A DNA stretch of 64,000 nucleotides from Streptomyces lydicus (GCF_001729485.1 NZ_CP017157.1:3596001-3660000); one strand, 5' to 3'; counted from the stretch's first letter, positions 33,083 to 43,125 are shown. Program-made: numbers and translations. Notes: generated from the sequence alone by a model not told the origin.

Positions 33083-34783
33083 TCACGGCAGCAGGGTGTC
33101 GAGGAAGGCGTTGGAGAACACCCGTGCCGGATCATAGGAGTTGAGGGTCTCCCGGGCGGTGCGCCACTCGTCGAACGCGGCCGGCACGGCCCCGGCCAGC
33201 ACCGCGGGGTCGGTCCACGGCCCGCCGTCCGTATAGGCCCATCCCTTGGACCACTCGGGGCGCACGGTCGCGTAGCCACCGGTGTACGTCCGCCAGATCC
33301 ACTGCTCCATCTCGCGGAAGAAGGGCGCCGCGCCGGGCGTGCCGGGATACGTGGCGAAGTCCAGCCACACCACCGTGTCCCACTCGGGGTGGTCGGCCCG
33401 GGCCCGGGCCGGGGAGAGCAGCGGACCGTCGACCGGATCGGTACCGGTGATGCGCAGCTCGATCGGACCGTTGACGGGATACGAACCACGCCCCTGGTAG
33501 GACGTCAGCAACTTCTGGTACTGGGCGTGGAAGTCGCTCACCACGCGCTGCACCTGGCTCCGGGAGGTCAGCACCGCCCACCCCGCCTCGACGATCCGCA
33601 GGGTGGTGGGCTCGACGTACAGCAGGCTGTTCCTCGACCACCCCCAGACGTCCCAGGTGCCGGTGACGATCAGCCCCGACCCGACGATGGACATGGCGAG
33701 CTTGGTGAAGGCCGGCGTACGGTCGCCCCCGCCCGCCGCGATCTCCCCGAGGAGCTTCGACATGTCCTCGGTGACCCGGTTGGCGAAGCTGTACGGGTAC
33801 GGCGCGTCGATCCGTTTGGCCAGCAGGGGCTTGGTCGGTGCCACGCTCCAGACCTTCAGCCACGGCACGTCCGTGAACGGGAACCAGATCGCCTCGACGC
33901 GGCCGGTGCGCTCCACGTAGGAGCTGAGCGTCCGCCCGCCCGTGCCGGGCGCGCCGAAGACCGTGCCCACGTTGACGTCGTACCAGTTCTGGCACCGCAT
34001 ACGGGTGTTGGTGGCGGCGGTCAGCGTCACCTCGGTGACGAAGGCGCGGCCCAGATGGACGAGGAAGGCGCGGAGGCCGGGGTCGGAGCGGGTGAAGGTC
34101 CGCAGCACGTAGCGGCCCTGCGCCGCGTCCCACACCACCGCGGTGAGCGAGCTGACCAGCGAGCTGAGCGTGCCGAAGCCGGAACCGGCCGGCGGCTGTT
34201 CGGCGGCGGTGGGCAGCCCGGTGCCGTGGGCGCCGATCGCGAGCACCCCGCCCACGGTGAGGTCACCCGGCGCCGGCATGGTGGCGAGGCCGAGCCCCGC
34301 CTCCTCCAGGCGGGCGAGAACGGTGTCGAGGGTCGCCCCGGTCTGCGCGGTGACGCTCCCCGGGCTGCCGTCGCGCACGCTGACCGCGGTGAGGTGGGAG
34401 GTGGTGTCGACGAGGACGGTGCGGGAGGTGTCGGCGCCGGCTGGTAACACCAGCGGCGACCAGGTGTGGCCCTTGCCCCGGGCCCGCAGCCGGTAGCCGT
34501 GCCCGTGCGCCCAGTTGGCGAGGGCCACCACGTCGTCGGGGGTGCGGGCCGAGGCGGTCCAGACGTTCTCGACGACGATCTCCAACGACCAGTTGCGGAA
34601 GGTCTGTTGGGCGAGCGGGATGCCGGCCGGGAAGTCGGGCGGCGGGGTGAGGGTGGACGCGGCGCTGCCCGCGGGGATGCCGGGGGCGGTGCGCGGTCCG
34701 GCCGTCGCGGCGAGTCCCGCGGCGGCCGCGGTGAGCAGTGTGCGACGGGTGAGGGAGCTTCTGCGAGCGCTGTCGTCGGACAT
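33083..34783 (-). CDS. Tat-exported FAD oxidase with cholesterol-oxidase substrate-binding domain
   Basis: A 566-residue flavoprotein. The N-terminus has a twin-Arg signal (SLTRRTLLTAAAAGLAA), so it is probably exported folded with FAD bound. Residues 65-260 form a PCMH-type FAD domain (RLRARGKGHTWSPLVLP, GDLTVGGVLAIGAHGTG); the His in GAHGTG is where type II cholesterol oxidases and related VAO enzymes attach FAD covalently. The C-terminal half (WYDVNVGTVFG, IELRITGTDPVDG, WDTVVWLDFATYPGTP) matches the cholesterol-oxidase substrate-binding domain. The likely reaction is oxidation of a sterol or other alcohol with oxygen as acceptor. It starts at ATG 34783 and is 162 bp downstream of the ABC operon. 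Confidence 0.9.
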   Translation of the reverse strand: MSDDSARRSSLTRRTLLTAAAAGLAATAGPRTAPGIPAGSAASTLTPPPDFPAGIPLAQQTFRNWSLEIVVENVWTASARTPDDVVALANWAHGHGYRLRARGKGHTWSPLVLPAGADTSRTVLVDTTSHLTAVSVRDGSPGSVTAQTGATLDTVLARLEEAGLGLATMPAPGDLTVGGVLAIGAHGTGLPTAAEQPPAGSGFGTLSSLVSSLTAVVWDAAQGRYVLRTFTRSDPGLRAFLVHLGRAFVTEVTLTAATNTRMRCQNWYDVNVGTVFGAPGTGGRTLSSYVERTGRVEAIWFPFTDVPWLKVWSVAPTKPLLAKRIDAPYPYSFANRVTEDMSKLLGEIAAGGGDRTPAFTKLAMSIVGSGLIVTGTWDVWGWSRNSLLYVEPTTLRIVEAGWAVLTSRSQVQRVVSDFHAQYQKLLTSYQGRGSYPVNGPIELRITGTDPVDGPLLSPARARADHPEWDTVVWLDFATYPGTPGAAPFFREMEQWIWRTYTGGYATVRPEWSKGWAYTDGGPWTDPAVLAGAVPAAFDEWRTARETLNSYDPARVFSNAFLDTLLP

Positions 34784-34945
34784 GGCTGTCCTTCCGGCGC
34801 GCGGCGCGCCGGCCCCGCTGCACCGCGCACGGATCGTAGGGGTGAGACCGTACGAGCGCCCCGGTGCGGTGGGGGTGCCGGAAGGGTAGGGTGACGGGCC
34901 GTCAGTAGCAAGGGTCGTGCGGCAGGCGGCGTTGCGGAGCGGTGC

Positions 34946-36097
34946 CTACCGCCGCCAGATCCTGCGGTACGCCGCGCGGTAGCCGGGCGGGTCCCAGGTG
35001 GTGGCCCCGCCGCTGTTGGCGGCCGTGGAGAGGTGTACGGGCGCGACGTAGCCGCTGTCGGGTCGGCCGGCGAAGGCGCGGTTGAACTCGTCGAGGATCT
35101 GCCAGCCCTGCTGGGAGAACGGCTCGGGCACGGTGGCGGCCTGGAACTGCCGGCTGTTGATCCGTTGGAAGGCGGACGGATCGCCGTCCCCGGCACCGAC
35201 GTTGAAGGGCGGACCGGCGCCCTTCTTCCGGGCCGCGCGCAGGGCCGGGGCGGCATCGGCGAAGTACACGTCGTTGATGGCGACGGAGTGCGTCCACCGG
35301 TCCCCGAACCGGGAGAGCAGGGACGAGACCTCCTGGGGGGTGCGGCTGCTGGTGTCCGGGAGCGGGATGTTCTCCTCCGCCAGCAGCCTCAGGCCGCGGC
35401 AGCTGGCGAGATCCTTCTTGATCAGCTCGGACTTGTTCCTGGCGAACGGGATCGAGGCATCGGTGAACACCACCACTCCGGCGGTGCCGCGGGAGTGTGC
35501 GATCACCCAGTCCGCGCTGATCCGCGCGACGTCCTGGACCCTGGTGGTGATGTTGGTGAAGAGTGCGGGGTCCTTGCTCGGGCCGGGGGAGTCGACCGCG
35601 TGCCAGCCGATGAGCGGAAGGTGCTCCGCCTCGGCCCGCGCGACCTGCTGCGCCGTCAGACCGGGGTCGAAGCCGCCGATCACGATGCCCGACGGGCGGA
35701 GGGCGACGGCCTGGCTGAACGCCGCCTGGATCCCGGCGGGGGTGCCCTGGCCGTCGATCACCCGGACCCGCCAGCCGATGACCTTCGCCCCCTGCGCCAT
35801 GCCCCTGGCCGCGCCCGCGACACCGGGGTTGTTCATGCTCTGCGCGACGTAGACGATGTCCTTGCCGGAGGCCGCCGGGGGGCCGGTGGTCGGGCCGTGC
35901 CAGGCGGAGCGGATCTGCTGGGCCCGCTGTACGGACTGCCGTGCGCCGGCCAGGACGGTGGGACAGCCGTCGCGGGCCGGTCCGGGCGAGTACGGTCCGG
36001 CGCCGGCCGACGTGCCCCGCTCGCAGCCGAGCAGGGCGGTGGCCGCCACCACCAGCAGGACGGCGCCGTTCCGGGCGGCCTTGCGGGAGGGGTGCAC
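34946..36097 (-). CDS. Sugar ABC transporter substrate-binding lipoprotein
   Basis: A 383-residue lipoprotein. The signal peptide ends in a lipobox (LLVVAATALLGC), so mature Cys is lipidated and membrane-anchored. The rest is a periplasmic-binding-protein type 1 fold of the ribose/xylose (CUT2) kind: KDIVYVAQSMNNPGVAGAARGMAQGAKVIGW, FSQAVALRPSGIVIGGFDP, VVVFTDASIPFARNKSELI, VAINDVYFADAAP. The ligand is unknown. The GTG start at 36097 is preceded by AAGGAG. It follows the permease gene by 56 bp in a three-gene transporter operon. Confidence 0.9.
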   Translation of the reverse strand: MHPSRKAARNGAVLLVVAATALLGCERGTSAGAGPYSPGPARDGCPTVLAGARQSVQRAQQIRSAWHGPTTGPPAASGKDIVYVAQSMNNPGVAGAARGMAQGAKVIGWRVRVIDGQGTPAGIQAAFSQAVALRPSGIVIGGFDPGLTAQQVARAEAEHLPLIGWHAVDSPGPSKDPALFTNITTRVQDVARISADWVIAHSRGTAGVVVFTDASIPFARNKSELIKKDLASCRGLRLLAEENIPLPDTSSRTPQEVSSLLSRFGDRWTHSVAINDVYFADAAPALRAARKKGAGPPFNVGAGDGDPSAFQRINSRQFQAATVPEPFSQQGWQILDEFNRAFAGRPDSGYVAPVHLSTAANSGGATTWDPPGYRAAYRRIWRR

Positions 36098-36153
36098 GGA
36101 TGCTCCTTGCGGAAGGACGAGGGGGGCAACGGGGGGAGCGTGACGCGGGGCGG

Positions 36154-37215
36154 TCAGGGGGCCTGCGGGGCTCCTGGAGCTCCCGGGTCCGGCGGGGCTT
36201 CCGGAGCGGTGGTGGACCGGCGGCGGCGCAGCTGCCGGCGCGCGGCATAACCGGCCAGCCCGACGGCGATCAGCAGGGTCACGCCGTTGAACAGCGGGGT
36301 GACCCAGAACTGGGCGCCGAGTTGGCCGATACCGGCGAGGCCGACGGCGAGGACGCTGACGGCCACCAGGGTGCCCAGGGCGTTCGGGCGGCCTGGCCGG
36401 ATCGCGGTGGAGCCGAGCAGGGCGCCGACGAACGCCGGCAGCAGGTAGTCCAGGCCGACGCTGGGGTTGCCGATCCGCTGCTGCGCGGCGAGCAGGAAAC
36501 CGGCGATGCCGACCAGCAGGCCCGAGCCGGCGAAGGCGAGGACGACGTACCGCCGGGCGGGGATGCCGACCAGCTCCGCGGCGCGGGGATTCGAGCCGAT
36601 GACGTACAGGTACCGGCCGAGCGGCAGCCGTTCCAGCAGCACCCACAGCGCGGCGGTCAGGGCGAGGACGTAGAAGGCGGGGACGGGCAGGCCGAGGAAC
36701 CGCGAGTCGTACAGGTCGGTGAAGGCGGCCGGCAGGCCGAGCGGCCCGGGCACGATGCGCGCTCCGTTGGTGATCCAGCCGGTGACGGCGTACATGATGC
36801 TGCCGGTGCCCAGGGTGGCGATAAAAGAGTTGATCTTCGCGAATTCCACGACGACACCGTTGAAGGTGCCGACCAGCGCCCCGCCGGCGGCCACCACCAG
36901 GCAGACCGGCGGCCAGGGCCACCCCTCGTTGACGAGGAGCTGCATGGTCATGACGTGCCCGAGCCCGAGGCCGTAGCCGAGGGACAGGTCGAACTTGCCG
37001 GTGGCGATGGGGATCATCGCGCCGAGCGCCAGGATCGCGGGGATCGACTGGTTGGACAGCACGGCGGAGATGTTGTCCAGGGTGGGGAAGGTGTCCGGCA
37101 GGGCGAGCGAGAAGGCCAGGAACAGCAGGGCGGTCAGGGCCAGCAGGCCGTAGGCGCCGACGAGGTGTCCGATGCGGTGGACCGGCCAGGAGCGGGGGGA
37201 GCGGGCCACGGTCAC
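36154..37215 (-). CDS. Sugar ABC transporter permease (RbsC type)
   Basis: A 353-residue multispanning protein with about 9-10 transmembrane helices and the CUT2 permease pattern (SIPAILALGAMIPIATGKFDLSLG, FNGVVVEFAKINSFIATLGTGSIMYAVTGWITNG, YVIGSNPRAAELVGIPARR). The GTG start at 37215 overlaps the ATPase stop (GTGA), so the two are translationally coupled. One permease gene is present, suggesting a homodimer as in ribose systems. A Pro-rich cytoplasmic tail ends the protein. Confidence 0.92.
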   Translation of the reverse strand: MTVARSPRSWPVHRIGHLVGAYGLLALTALLFLAFSLALPDTFPTLDNISAVLSNQSIPAILALGAMIPIATGKFDLSLGYGLGLGHVMTMQLLVNEGWPWPPVCLVVAAGGALVGTFNGVVVEFAKINSFIATLGTGSIMYAVTGWITNGARIVPGPLGLPAAFTDLYDSRFLGLPVPAFYVLALTAALWVLLERLPLGRYLYVIGSNPRAAELVGIPARRYVVLAFAGSGLLVGIAGFLLAAQQRIGNPSVGLDYLLPAFVGALLGSTAIRPGRPNALGTLVAVSVLAVGLAGIGQLGAQFWVTPLFNGVTLLIAVGLAGYAARRQLRRRRSTTAPEAPPDPGAPGAPQAP

Positions 37216-38741
37216 GTCGTCCCGGTGAGGGCGGGCATCGCCGAGGACGCACGGGTGAGCCCGCCCACGGTCAGGGACGTACCGCTCAGCTCCGCCGTCA
37301 GCGCCCCGCGGACGAACACCAGCGCCCGGTGGCACACCTCGGCGACCTCCTCGAAGTCGGTGGACAGCAGCAGCACGGCGAGGCCGTCGTCCAGCGCGTC
37401 CTGCAGCAGGCGGTAGAGCGCCGCCTTGGCACCCACGTCCACCCCCGCGGTCGGCTCTTCGAGGATCAGCAGCCGCCGGCTCGTGCGCAGCCCCCTGCCG
37501 ACCAGCACCTTCTGCTGGTTCCCGCCGGAGAGGGTGGCGATCGGCGCCTCGGTGTCCCCGGGGTGCACCGAGAAGCGCCGGACCAGGGCCGCGGCCTCGG
37601 CCCGCTCACGCCGCGGGCTGACCCAGCGCCAGGCCGGCCGCCCGGCCGCCCGGGGGTTGGCCAGGAAGTTCTCCCGTACGGTCAGTTCGGCGGCGCAGCC
37701 CTCCTCCTGGCGGTTGCTGGTCACCAGGCCCACGCCGGACGCGACGGCCGCCGCGACCGAACGCGGCGCGTACGGCCGCCCGTCGAGCAGCGCCCGGCCG
37801 CCCAGCAGCGGCCCGGAACCGGCGAGCGCGCGGCCCAGTTCCCGGTGTCCGGCGCCGGTGAGGCCGACCATGCCGAGGATCTCCCCGGCGTGCACGTCCA
37901 GGCTGACCGGCGCGGTGTTCTCGGTACGGACCCCGCGCAGGCCCAGGACGACCGGGCCGGCGGCCGGGGCGAACCGGTGGCCGCCCGGGTAGTGGCCCAC
38001 GATGTCCCGCACCAGCCGCGCCGGGCTGTGGCCGGCGAGCGGGCCCCGGCGCACGACGCGACCGTCGCGCAGCACGGCGAAGGAGTCGGCGACCCGGTAC
38101 ACCTCGTCCAGCCGGTGGGTGACGTGCACGACGGCGTGGCCCCGGTCGCGCAGGGCGTGCAGCACGTCGAAGAGCCGGGCGCAGTCCGCGGCCGGCAGAC
38201 TGGCGGTCGGTTCGTCGAGGACGAGGAGTTCGGCGTCGGTGGCCAGCGCGCGGGCGATGGCCACCAGCGAGCGTTCGGCCCGCGGGAGGCCGGCGAGGGG
38301 GGCGCCCGGGTCGAGGTGCGCGGCGACGAGGTCCAGCGCCGCCGCGCCCCGCCGGCGGGTCGCCCGCCAGGACACCAGCCCCGCCCGGCGCGGATAGCCG
38401 GTGCCCAGCGCGATGTTCTCGGCCACCGTCATCCACTCGACCAGTCCCAGGTCCTGGTGGATGAACGCCATGGTGCGGGAGGCCGCTTCGCTGCCGAGCG
38501 GATGCCCGGCGACCGTCACCTCGCCCTCGTCCGCGCGGTGGACGCCCGCGAGCACCTTGATGAGCGTGGACTTGCCGGCGCCGTTGGGCCCGAGCAGGGC
38601 GAGGACGCTGCCCGCGTGGATGTCGAGGTCGACCGAGTCCAGCGCGACGGTGCCGCCGAACCGCTTGCCGAGACCGCGTATGCGGACGAGGGGCGCGGGG
38701 CCGTGGCGGGACGGAGCGTGGTTCTCGGGAGCGTCGTGCAC
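37212..38741 (-). CDS. Sugar ABC transporter ATPase with two ATP-binding cassettes (RbsA type)
   Basis: A 509-residue dual-cassette ATPase. The N-terminal cassette has LLGPNGAGKSTLIKVLAG (Walker A) and LLVLDEPTASLP (Walker B). The C-terminal cassette lacks a consensus Walker A Lys (GMVGLTGAGHRELG), as is usual for RbsA-type proteins, but keeps signature LSGGNQQKVLVGRGL and LLILEEPTAGVDVG. It energises import of a sugar or related ligand with the permease and lipoprotein encoded downstream. The GTG start at 38741 has GGAGAAG upstream; an ATG at 38783 is an alternative. No regulator or kinase gene hints at the substrate. Confidence 0.92.
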   Translation of the reverse strand: MHDAPENHAPSRHGPAPLVRIRGLGKRFGGTVALDSVDLDIHAGSVLALLGPNGAGKSTLIKVLAGVHRADEGEVTVAGHPLGSEAASRTMAFIHQDLGLVEWMTVAENIALGTGYPRRAGLVSWRATRRRGAAALDLVAAHLDPGAPLAGLPRAERSLVAIARALATDAELLVLDEPTASLPAADCARLFDVLHALRDRGHAVVHVTHRLDEVYRVADSFAVLRDGRVVRRGPLAGHSPARLVRDIVGHYPGGHRFAPAAGPVVLGLRGVRTENTAPVSLDVHAGEILGMVGLTGAGHRELGRALAGSGPLLGGRALLDGRPYAPRSVAAAVASGVGLVTSNRQEEGCAAELTVRENFLANPRAAGRPAWRWVSPRRERAEAAALVRRFSVHPGDTEAPIATLSGGNQQKVLVGRGLRTSRRLLILEEPTAGVDVGAKAALYRLLQDALDDGLAVLLLSTDFEEVAEVCHRALVFVRGALTAELSGTSLTVGGLTRASSAMPALTGTT

Positions 38742-38905
38742 GGACTTCTCCGGGGGTCGGCCTCGGGTTCTTCCCGACGGCATCGGCAGTGCCGCTGAGG
38801 GCTGTGACCGGTGAACGCGTCGCGGTGTTCCTCGCGGCGCACACCACCTGCTACCGCCTTTCCGTCATGCTACGACCCCCTTTGGCCGTGATGCCGGACG
38901 GAATG

Positions 38906-41755
38906 TCAGATGGCGGGAATGTCGTGGAGATACCTTTCGGCGGCGTCGGACCGGCCGCCGGTCGCGTCGAGCGCGCACTCCGCCCAGATCACCTTCCCGT
39001 CGGCGGTGTAGCGCGTCCCCCAGGTCTGGGCGAGCTGGGCGACGAGGAACAGGCCGCGGCCGCCCTCGTCCGTGGTGGCCGCCCGGCGCAGATGCGGAGC
39101 GGTGCTGCTGGTGTCGGCGACCTCGCAGGTCAGCGTGCGGTCGTGGAGCAGCCGCACCTGGATGGGGCCGCTGCCGTAGCGGATGGCGTTGGTGACCAGC
39201 TCACTGAGCAGCAGTTGGGCGGCGTACACGACCTCGTCCAGTCCCCATTCGGACAGCCGGCGGGTGACGGCGGCCCGGATGTCGCGGACGCGTGCCGGGT
39301 CGGTGGGCAGCTCCCAGGTGGCGATCCGGCCGGGCGGCAGGGCGTGGGTACGGGCGACGAGCAGGGCGATGTCGTCCGCCGGATGCAGCGGCACCACGCT
39401 GTGGCACACCGCGTCACAGGTGTCCTCCGGCGCGCGGTTCGGCTGCGCCAGGACCCGCCCCAGCTGGTCGAGCGCCGTGTCGAGGTCGCGCCGCCGGCCC
39501 GCGACGAGCCCGTCGGTGTAGAGGACGAGCTGACTGCCCTCGGGGAGGTGGAACGAGGCGGTTTCGAACGGCAGGCCGCCCAGCCCCAGCGGCGGTCCCG
39601 CGGGCAGCTCGGGAAAGGTGACCGAGCCGTCCGGGGCGACCAGCGCGGGCGGCGGGTGGCCGGCCCGGGCCATGAAGCACTGCTGCGCGGCGGGGTCGTA
39701 GATGGCGTACAGGCAGGTCGCGCCGATGATGCCGGTGCCGTCGGCGGAGGGGTCCTCGAATCCCTCGTCCCGGTCGAGACGCCCCACCAGATTGTCGAGG
39801 TGCGTCAGGAGTTCGTCCGGTGCGAGGTCCAGTTCGGCGAAGTTGCGTGCCGCGGTGCGCAGCCGGCCCATGGTGGCGGCGGCGTGCAGGCCGTGGCCGA
39901 CGACGTCCCCGACGAGGAGGGCGACGCGCGCGCTCGACAGCGGAATGACGTCGAACCAGTCGCCGCCCACGCCCGACTCGGCCGGCAGGTACCGGTGGGC
40001 GACCTCGACGGCGTTCTGCTCGGGGAAGCTGTGCGGGAGCAGGCTGCGCTGGAGGGCCAGCACCATGGAGTGCTCACGGGTGTAACGGCGGGCGTTGTCA
40101 ATGCAGATGGCGGCGCGGGTGGCGAGCTCCAGGGCCAGGGAGCGGTCGTCGTCCCCGTAGGGTGCCGGGTCCCGCGAGCGGTAGAAGCTCGCGACGCCCA
40201 GGGCGATGCCGCGGGCGAGGAGCGGCACGGCGACGAGGGAGTGCACCCCGTGGTCGAGAATGCTCCGGGCGTGCTCGGGGTTCTGCGCGATCCACCCCGC
40301 GGCGCTGCTCAGCTCGGGTTCGAGCACCGGCTGGCCGTCGGCCAGGGCGCGCAGCTGCGGCGTGGTGGAGCGCAGCTCGACCCGTTCGCCGGCCGGGTAG
40401 AAGGGGCAGTCCGGGCGAAAGCCGTGCACCACGGTGCGGTGCAGTCCGGTACGGGGGTCGCGGGGCTCCTCGCCGCGCAGCACCGTGGGGGAGAGGTCGA
40501 TGGTGACGAAGTCGGCCAGGCGCGGGACGGCCATCTCGGCGAGTTCCCGGGCGGTGCCGGCCACGTCCAGGGTGGTGCCGATGCGGGTGCTGGCCTCGGA
40601 CAGCAGCTCCAGACGGCGCCGGGCGGCCACCGCGTACCTGCCCACTTCCGGCTCGCCCACCATGATCAGCCCGCCGGGCCCCCGGCCGGTGGCGTCGCCG
40701 GCCGTGCCGGGCGTCCGGGCCGTCGTGACGGGGCGGCCGGTCACACCGTCCGGGCTCCGCAGCGGCGGCCGGCCGGTGGGCGCCGCCGGCTGCTGCGCCG
40801 GCCCGCCGGCCGGTGCCTGGGTGTCGACAGGGACGGCGAGGCCCTGACCGGGGGCGAAGACCGCCTCGATCGCGACGCCCTCCACCCCGGAGGGGCTGGT
40901 CACCGGGTGGCTCAGCAGGGTGACCTGCCGGCCGCCGGGCAGCCACACGTCGACGGCGGCCCGCTGGGCCGCGGAGATCAGACCGGCGGCGTGCTCCTTC
41001 AGGACCGTCTCGTCCCGCCGGTCCAGGCCGCGCGCGGAGAGATCGGCCGGCTGCCCGTCCGCGGCGGTCGAGCCGGCCGGTACGCGGCGCTGCCTGGCGT
41101 CGAGGTACGCCTGCAGCAGGGCACGCTCACGCGCCGAACTCTGCTGCAGCAACCGCCGTTCGATGGCGCCGGCCGCCCTCCGGATCAGCAGGTTCAGCTC
41201 CGCGTCCGCCTCCGCGTCGGTGAGGGGGTAGCCGAAGCAGAGAATGCCCTCGATCCGCCCACTGAGCGGGTCCCGTACGGGAATTGCCGAGCAGGCGTTC
41301 GTCTGGGAGCGCTCCGCGAAGTGCTCGGCACCGTAGACGTTGATCAGCTGTCGTTCCGCCAGGGCGAGGCCGATGCCGTTGGTGCCGGCGAACTGCTCGG
41401 CGAACACGAAGCCCGGGACGCTCTGGATCGCGGCCAGCTGCCGGACCATCGCGGGGCTGCCGAACCGGCGTTGCAGCACCGCCCCGTTTCCGTCGGCGAG
41501 CGACACGTTCATGTTCATCCCGGCGAAGCGCGCCTCCAGGCGGTCCAGTACGGGCCGGGCGGCGCTGACGAGCCGGCCCTCCAGGTCGATGTCCGGGCGG
41601 TAGGGCAGGTCGCAGGTTTCCGGTGAGAGCCCCAGCTCCTGGGAACGCTGCCACGAGCTGAGGATCGGGCTGCGTACGGCCCCCTCGACCGTCCCGCCGC
41701 GGAGGAACTGCTCACGGACGCGCGCGGGGCCGCTGCCCACACCCACGACCCCCAT
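38906..41755 (-). CDS. GAF-PP2C-HATPase multidomain signalling phosphatase
   Basis: A 949-residue cytoplasmic protein. An N-terminal GAF-like sensor resembling that of AcoR-type activators (SPILSSWQRSQELGLSPE, FVFAEQFAGTNGIGLALAERQLINVYGAEHFAERSQTNACSAIPV, about 15-230) is followed by a linker, a second GAF (about 375-560, ending AAICIDNARRYT), a PP2C/SpoIIE domain (GGDWFDVIPL near 593, GDVVGHGLHAA, LVLYTDGLVAGR) and an RsbW-like HATPase (LSELVTNAIRYGSG near 850). Combining phosphatase and kinase-like domains is typical of Streptomyces regulators in partner switching. ATG 41755 has GGAAG 8 nt upstream; ATG 41773 adds six residues. The second GAF-PP2C protein of the window is at 9825. Confidence 0.9.
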   Translation of the reverse strand: MGVVGVGSGPARVREQFLRGGTVEGAVRSPILSSWQRSQELGLSPETCDLPYRPDIDLEGRLVSAARPVLDRLEARFAGMNMNVSLADGNGAVLQRRFGSPAMVRQLAAIQSVPGFVFAEQFAGTNGIGLALAERQLINVYGAEHFAERSQTNACSAIPVRDPLSGRIEGILCFGYPLTDAEADAELNLLIRRAAGAIERRLLQQSSARERALLQAYLDARQRRVPAGSTAADGQPADLSARGLDRRDETVLKEHAAGLISAAQRAAVDVWLPGGRQVTLLSHPVTSPSGVEGVAIEAVFAPGQGLAVPVDTQAPAGGPAQQPAAPTGRPPLRSPDGVTGRPVTTARTPGTAGDATGRGPGGLIMVGEPEVGRYAVAARRRLELLSEASTRIGTTLDVAGTARELAEMAVPRLADFVTIDLSPTVLRGEEPRDPRTGLHRTVVHGFRPDCPFYPAGERVELRSTTPQLRALADGQPVLEPELSSAAGWIAQNPEHARSILDHGVHSLVAVPLLARGIALGVASFYRSRDPAPYGDDDRSLALELATRAAICIDNARRYTREHSMVLALQRSLLPHSFPEQNAVEVAHRYLPAESGVGGDWFDVIPLSSARVALLVGDVVGHGLHAAATMGRLRTAARNFAELDLAPDELLTHLDNLVGRLDRDEGFEDPSADGTGIIGATCLYAIYDPAAQQCFMARAGHPPPALVAPDGSVTFPELPAGPPLGLGGLPFETASFHLPEGSQLVLYTDGLVAGRRRDLDTALDQLGRVLAQPNRAPEDTCDAVCHSVVPLHPADDIALLVARTHALPPGRIATWELPTDPARVRDIRAAVTRRLSEWGLDEVVYAAQLLLSELVTNAIRYGSGPIQVRLLHDRTLTCEVADTSSTAPHLRRAATTDEGGRGLFLVAQLAQTWGTRYTADGKVIWAECALDATGGRSDAAERYLHDIPAI

Positions 41756-41829
41756 CCGAACCACTTCCCTCATCGGTCCGGGCCCGGCCGCCCGTACGCC
41801 GGAGCGGCTGTGCCATTGGCCCCAATTGT

Positions 41830-41845
41830 AGATGTTTGTACATCT
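41830..41845. promoter_or_regulatory. Dyad overlapping a -10-like element upstream of the large phosphatase gene
   Basis: AGATGT-TTGT-ACATCT is a perfect 6-4-6 inverted repeat 75 bp upstream of the ATG at 41755. On the minus strand it abuts TACAAT, a good -10 hexamer. A repressor bound here would block the promoter. Confidence 0.5.
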
Positions 41846-41922
41846 CGCGGCTGATCACGAAGGCGGGCGGGAGGCGTGCCGACCGCCCCGCCCCGGACCC
41901 GCGGCCACCGCGCGGCGGCCGG

Positions 41923-42888
41923 TCACAGGACCGCGACCGGAGTGACCGGTGAGCCGGTCCCACCGGGGACGTTCAGGGGCGCCACCACCAGCAGGAACGC
42001 GTAACGGCCGGTCTCGCCGCCGGCCACCGAGAGCGCCTCCAGATCGAGGTTGTCCAGCAGCGGCACTCCCATCGCCGCGATCGCCAGCGCGTGGACCGGG
42101 GAATGCACACCGTCGACCGGCGAGGGCCGTACGTCACTGTCCCCGTCGCCCCCGAGCAGGGCGATGCCGCGCTCCGCCAGCAGCGGCACGGCGTCCACGT
42201 GCAGGCCGGCGCTCGCCGCGCCGGGGTCCCAGGCGCCCCGTTCCCGGCGGCGCCGCAGGCCACCGCAGCGCAGCAGCACCGCGTCGCCCTCCTCGATCGT
42301 CACGTCCAGCGCCCGCTCCGCGGCCACCAGGTCCGCGGCGTGCACGGCCCGCCCGGGCGCCAGCCAGTCGACCCCCAGCACCCTGGGCAGGTCGAGGAGC
42401 ACGCCCCTGGTGACGAGGGCGCCGAGCGCGGAGACCGCGCCGAAGCGGGCACCCGCGGCACCGACCAGGTCGCGTGCCGCGCCGCCGTCGTAGAGGCACC
42501 CGCGGTAGGCGACGTGGGCCAGCGCGTCCAGGTGGCTGACGGACTTGCCGTGGAAGTCGACGGCGAGGAAGTCCTTGTGGGTGGCCGGCTCCGGCGCCTC
42601 CACATCGCCGAGGTCGGACATGTAGTGCAGGGCCGGCCGGCTGTTGTCCGGCCCGGCCACGGTGTCCCAGGGGCGCGCCATCGGGATCACCGTCCCGGTT
42701 CGGACCAGCGCCGCGGCCCGCCGGACCCGGTCCGGGGTGATCCGGTTGCAGGCGCCACGGTCGGCGGGGACCCAGCGGCCCCAGGTGCGGACCGACGCGA
42801 ACAGCGCGTCGAACTCCGCGCGGGAGACGGCCGGCCCGTTGTCCGTCCGGTCCGGCGGCGCCGGCACCCCGCCGGGACTGCCGGTCAT
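41923..42888 (-). CDS. Cyclase-family metal-dependent hydrolase (kynurenine-formamidase-like)
   Basis: A 321-residue protein of the Cyclase superfamily in its long form. The metal-binding motif appears as DFHGKSVSHLDALAHVAYRG (HGxxxSHLDALxH). Other conserved blocks are RVRRAAALVRTGTVIPMARPWD, GVLLDLPRVLGVDWL, and VDGVHSPVHALAIAAMGVPLLDNLDLEAL near the C-terminus. Relatives hydrolyse N-formylkynurenine, isatin or other cyclic amides. The ATG at 42888 is favoured over 42924. It is transcribed away from the GPP34 gene, and no tryptophan-catabolism genes are adjacent. Confidence 0.88.
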   Translation of the reverse strand: MTGSPGGVPAPPDRTDNGPAVSRAEFDALFASVRTWGRWVPADRGACNRITPDRVRRAAALVRTGTVIPMARPWDTVAGPDNSRPALHYMSDLGDVEAPEPATHKDFLAVDFHGKSVSHLDALAHVAYRGCLYDGGAARDLVGAAGARFGAVSALGALVTRGVLLDLPRVLGVDWLAPGRAVHAADLVAAERALDVTIEEGDAVLLRCGGLRRRRERGAWDPGAASAGLHVDAVPLLAERGIALLGGDGDSDVRPSPVDGVHSPVHALAIAAMGVPLLDNLDLEALSVAGGETGRYAFLLVVAPLNVPGGTGSPVTPVAVL

Positions 42889-43125
42889 CTGCGGCTCCGG
42901 CCCATGAGTCTCTCCTCTCCCCACGGTCCGCCGCCCACGGCCTGCCTCCGCCCCCGTGAGCCATCATCCCCCCGGCCGTGGCGTGCCGCAGCGCCCGCGC
43001 GGCCACCGCCCGGCGCGGGATGCAGCGCCGGTCGGCACTCCGTAAGCTCGGGTACGGGAGTGCTCGCCGGCGGGCCGGATGCCCTCGGGCACCCTTGCCG
43101 CCGCCTTCCTGACGGGGAGCCGTCC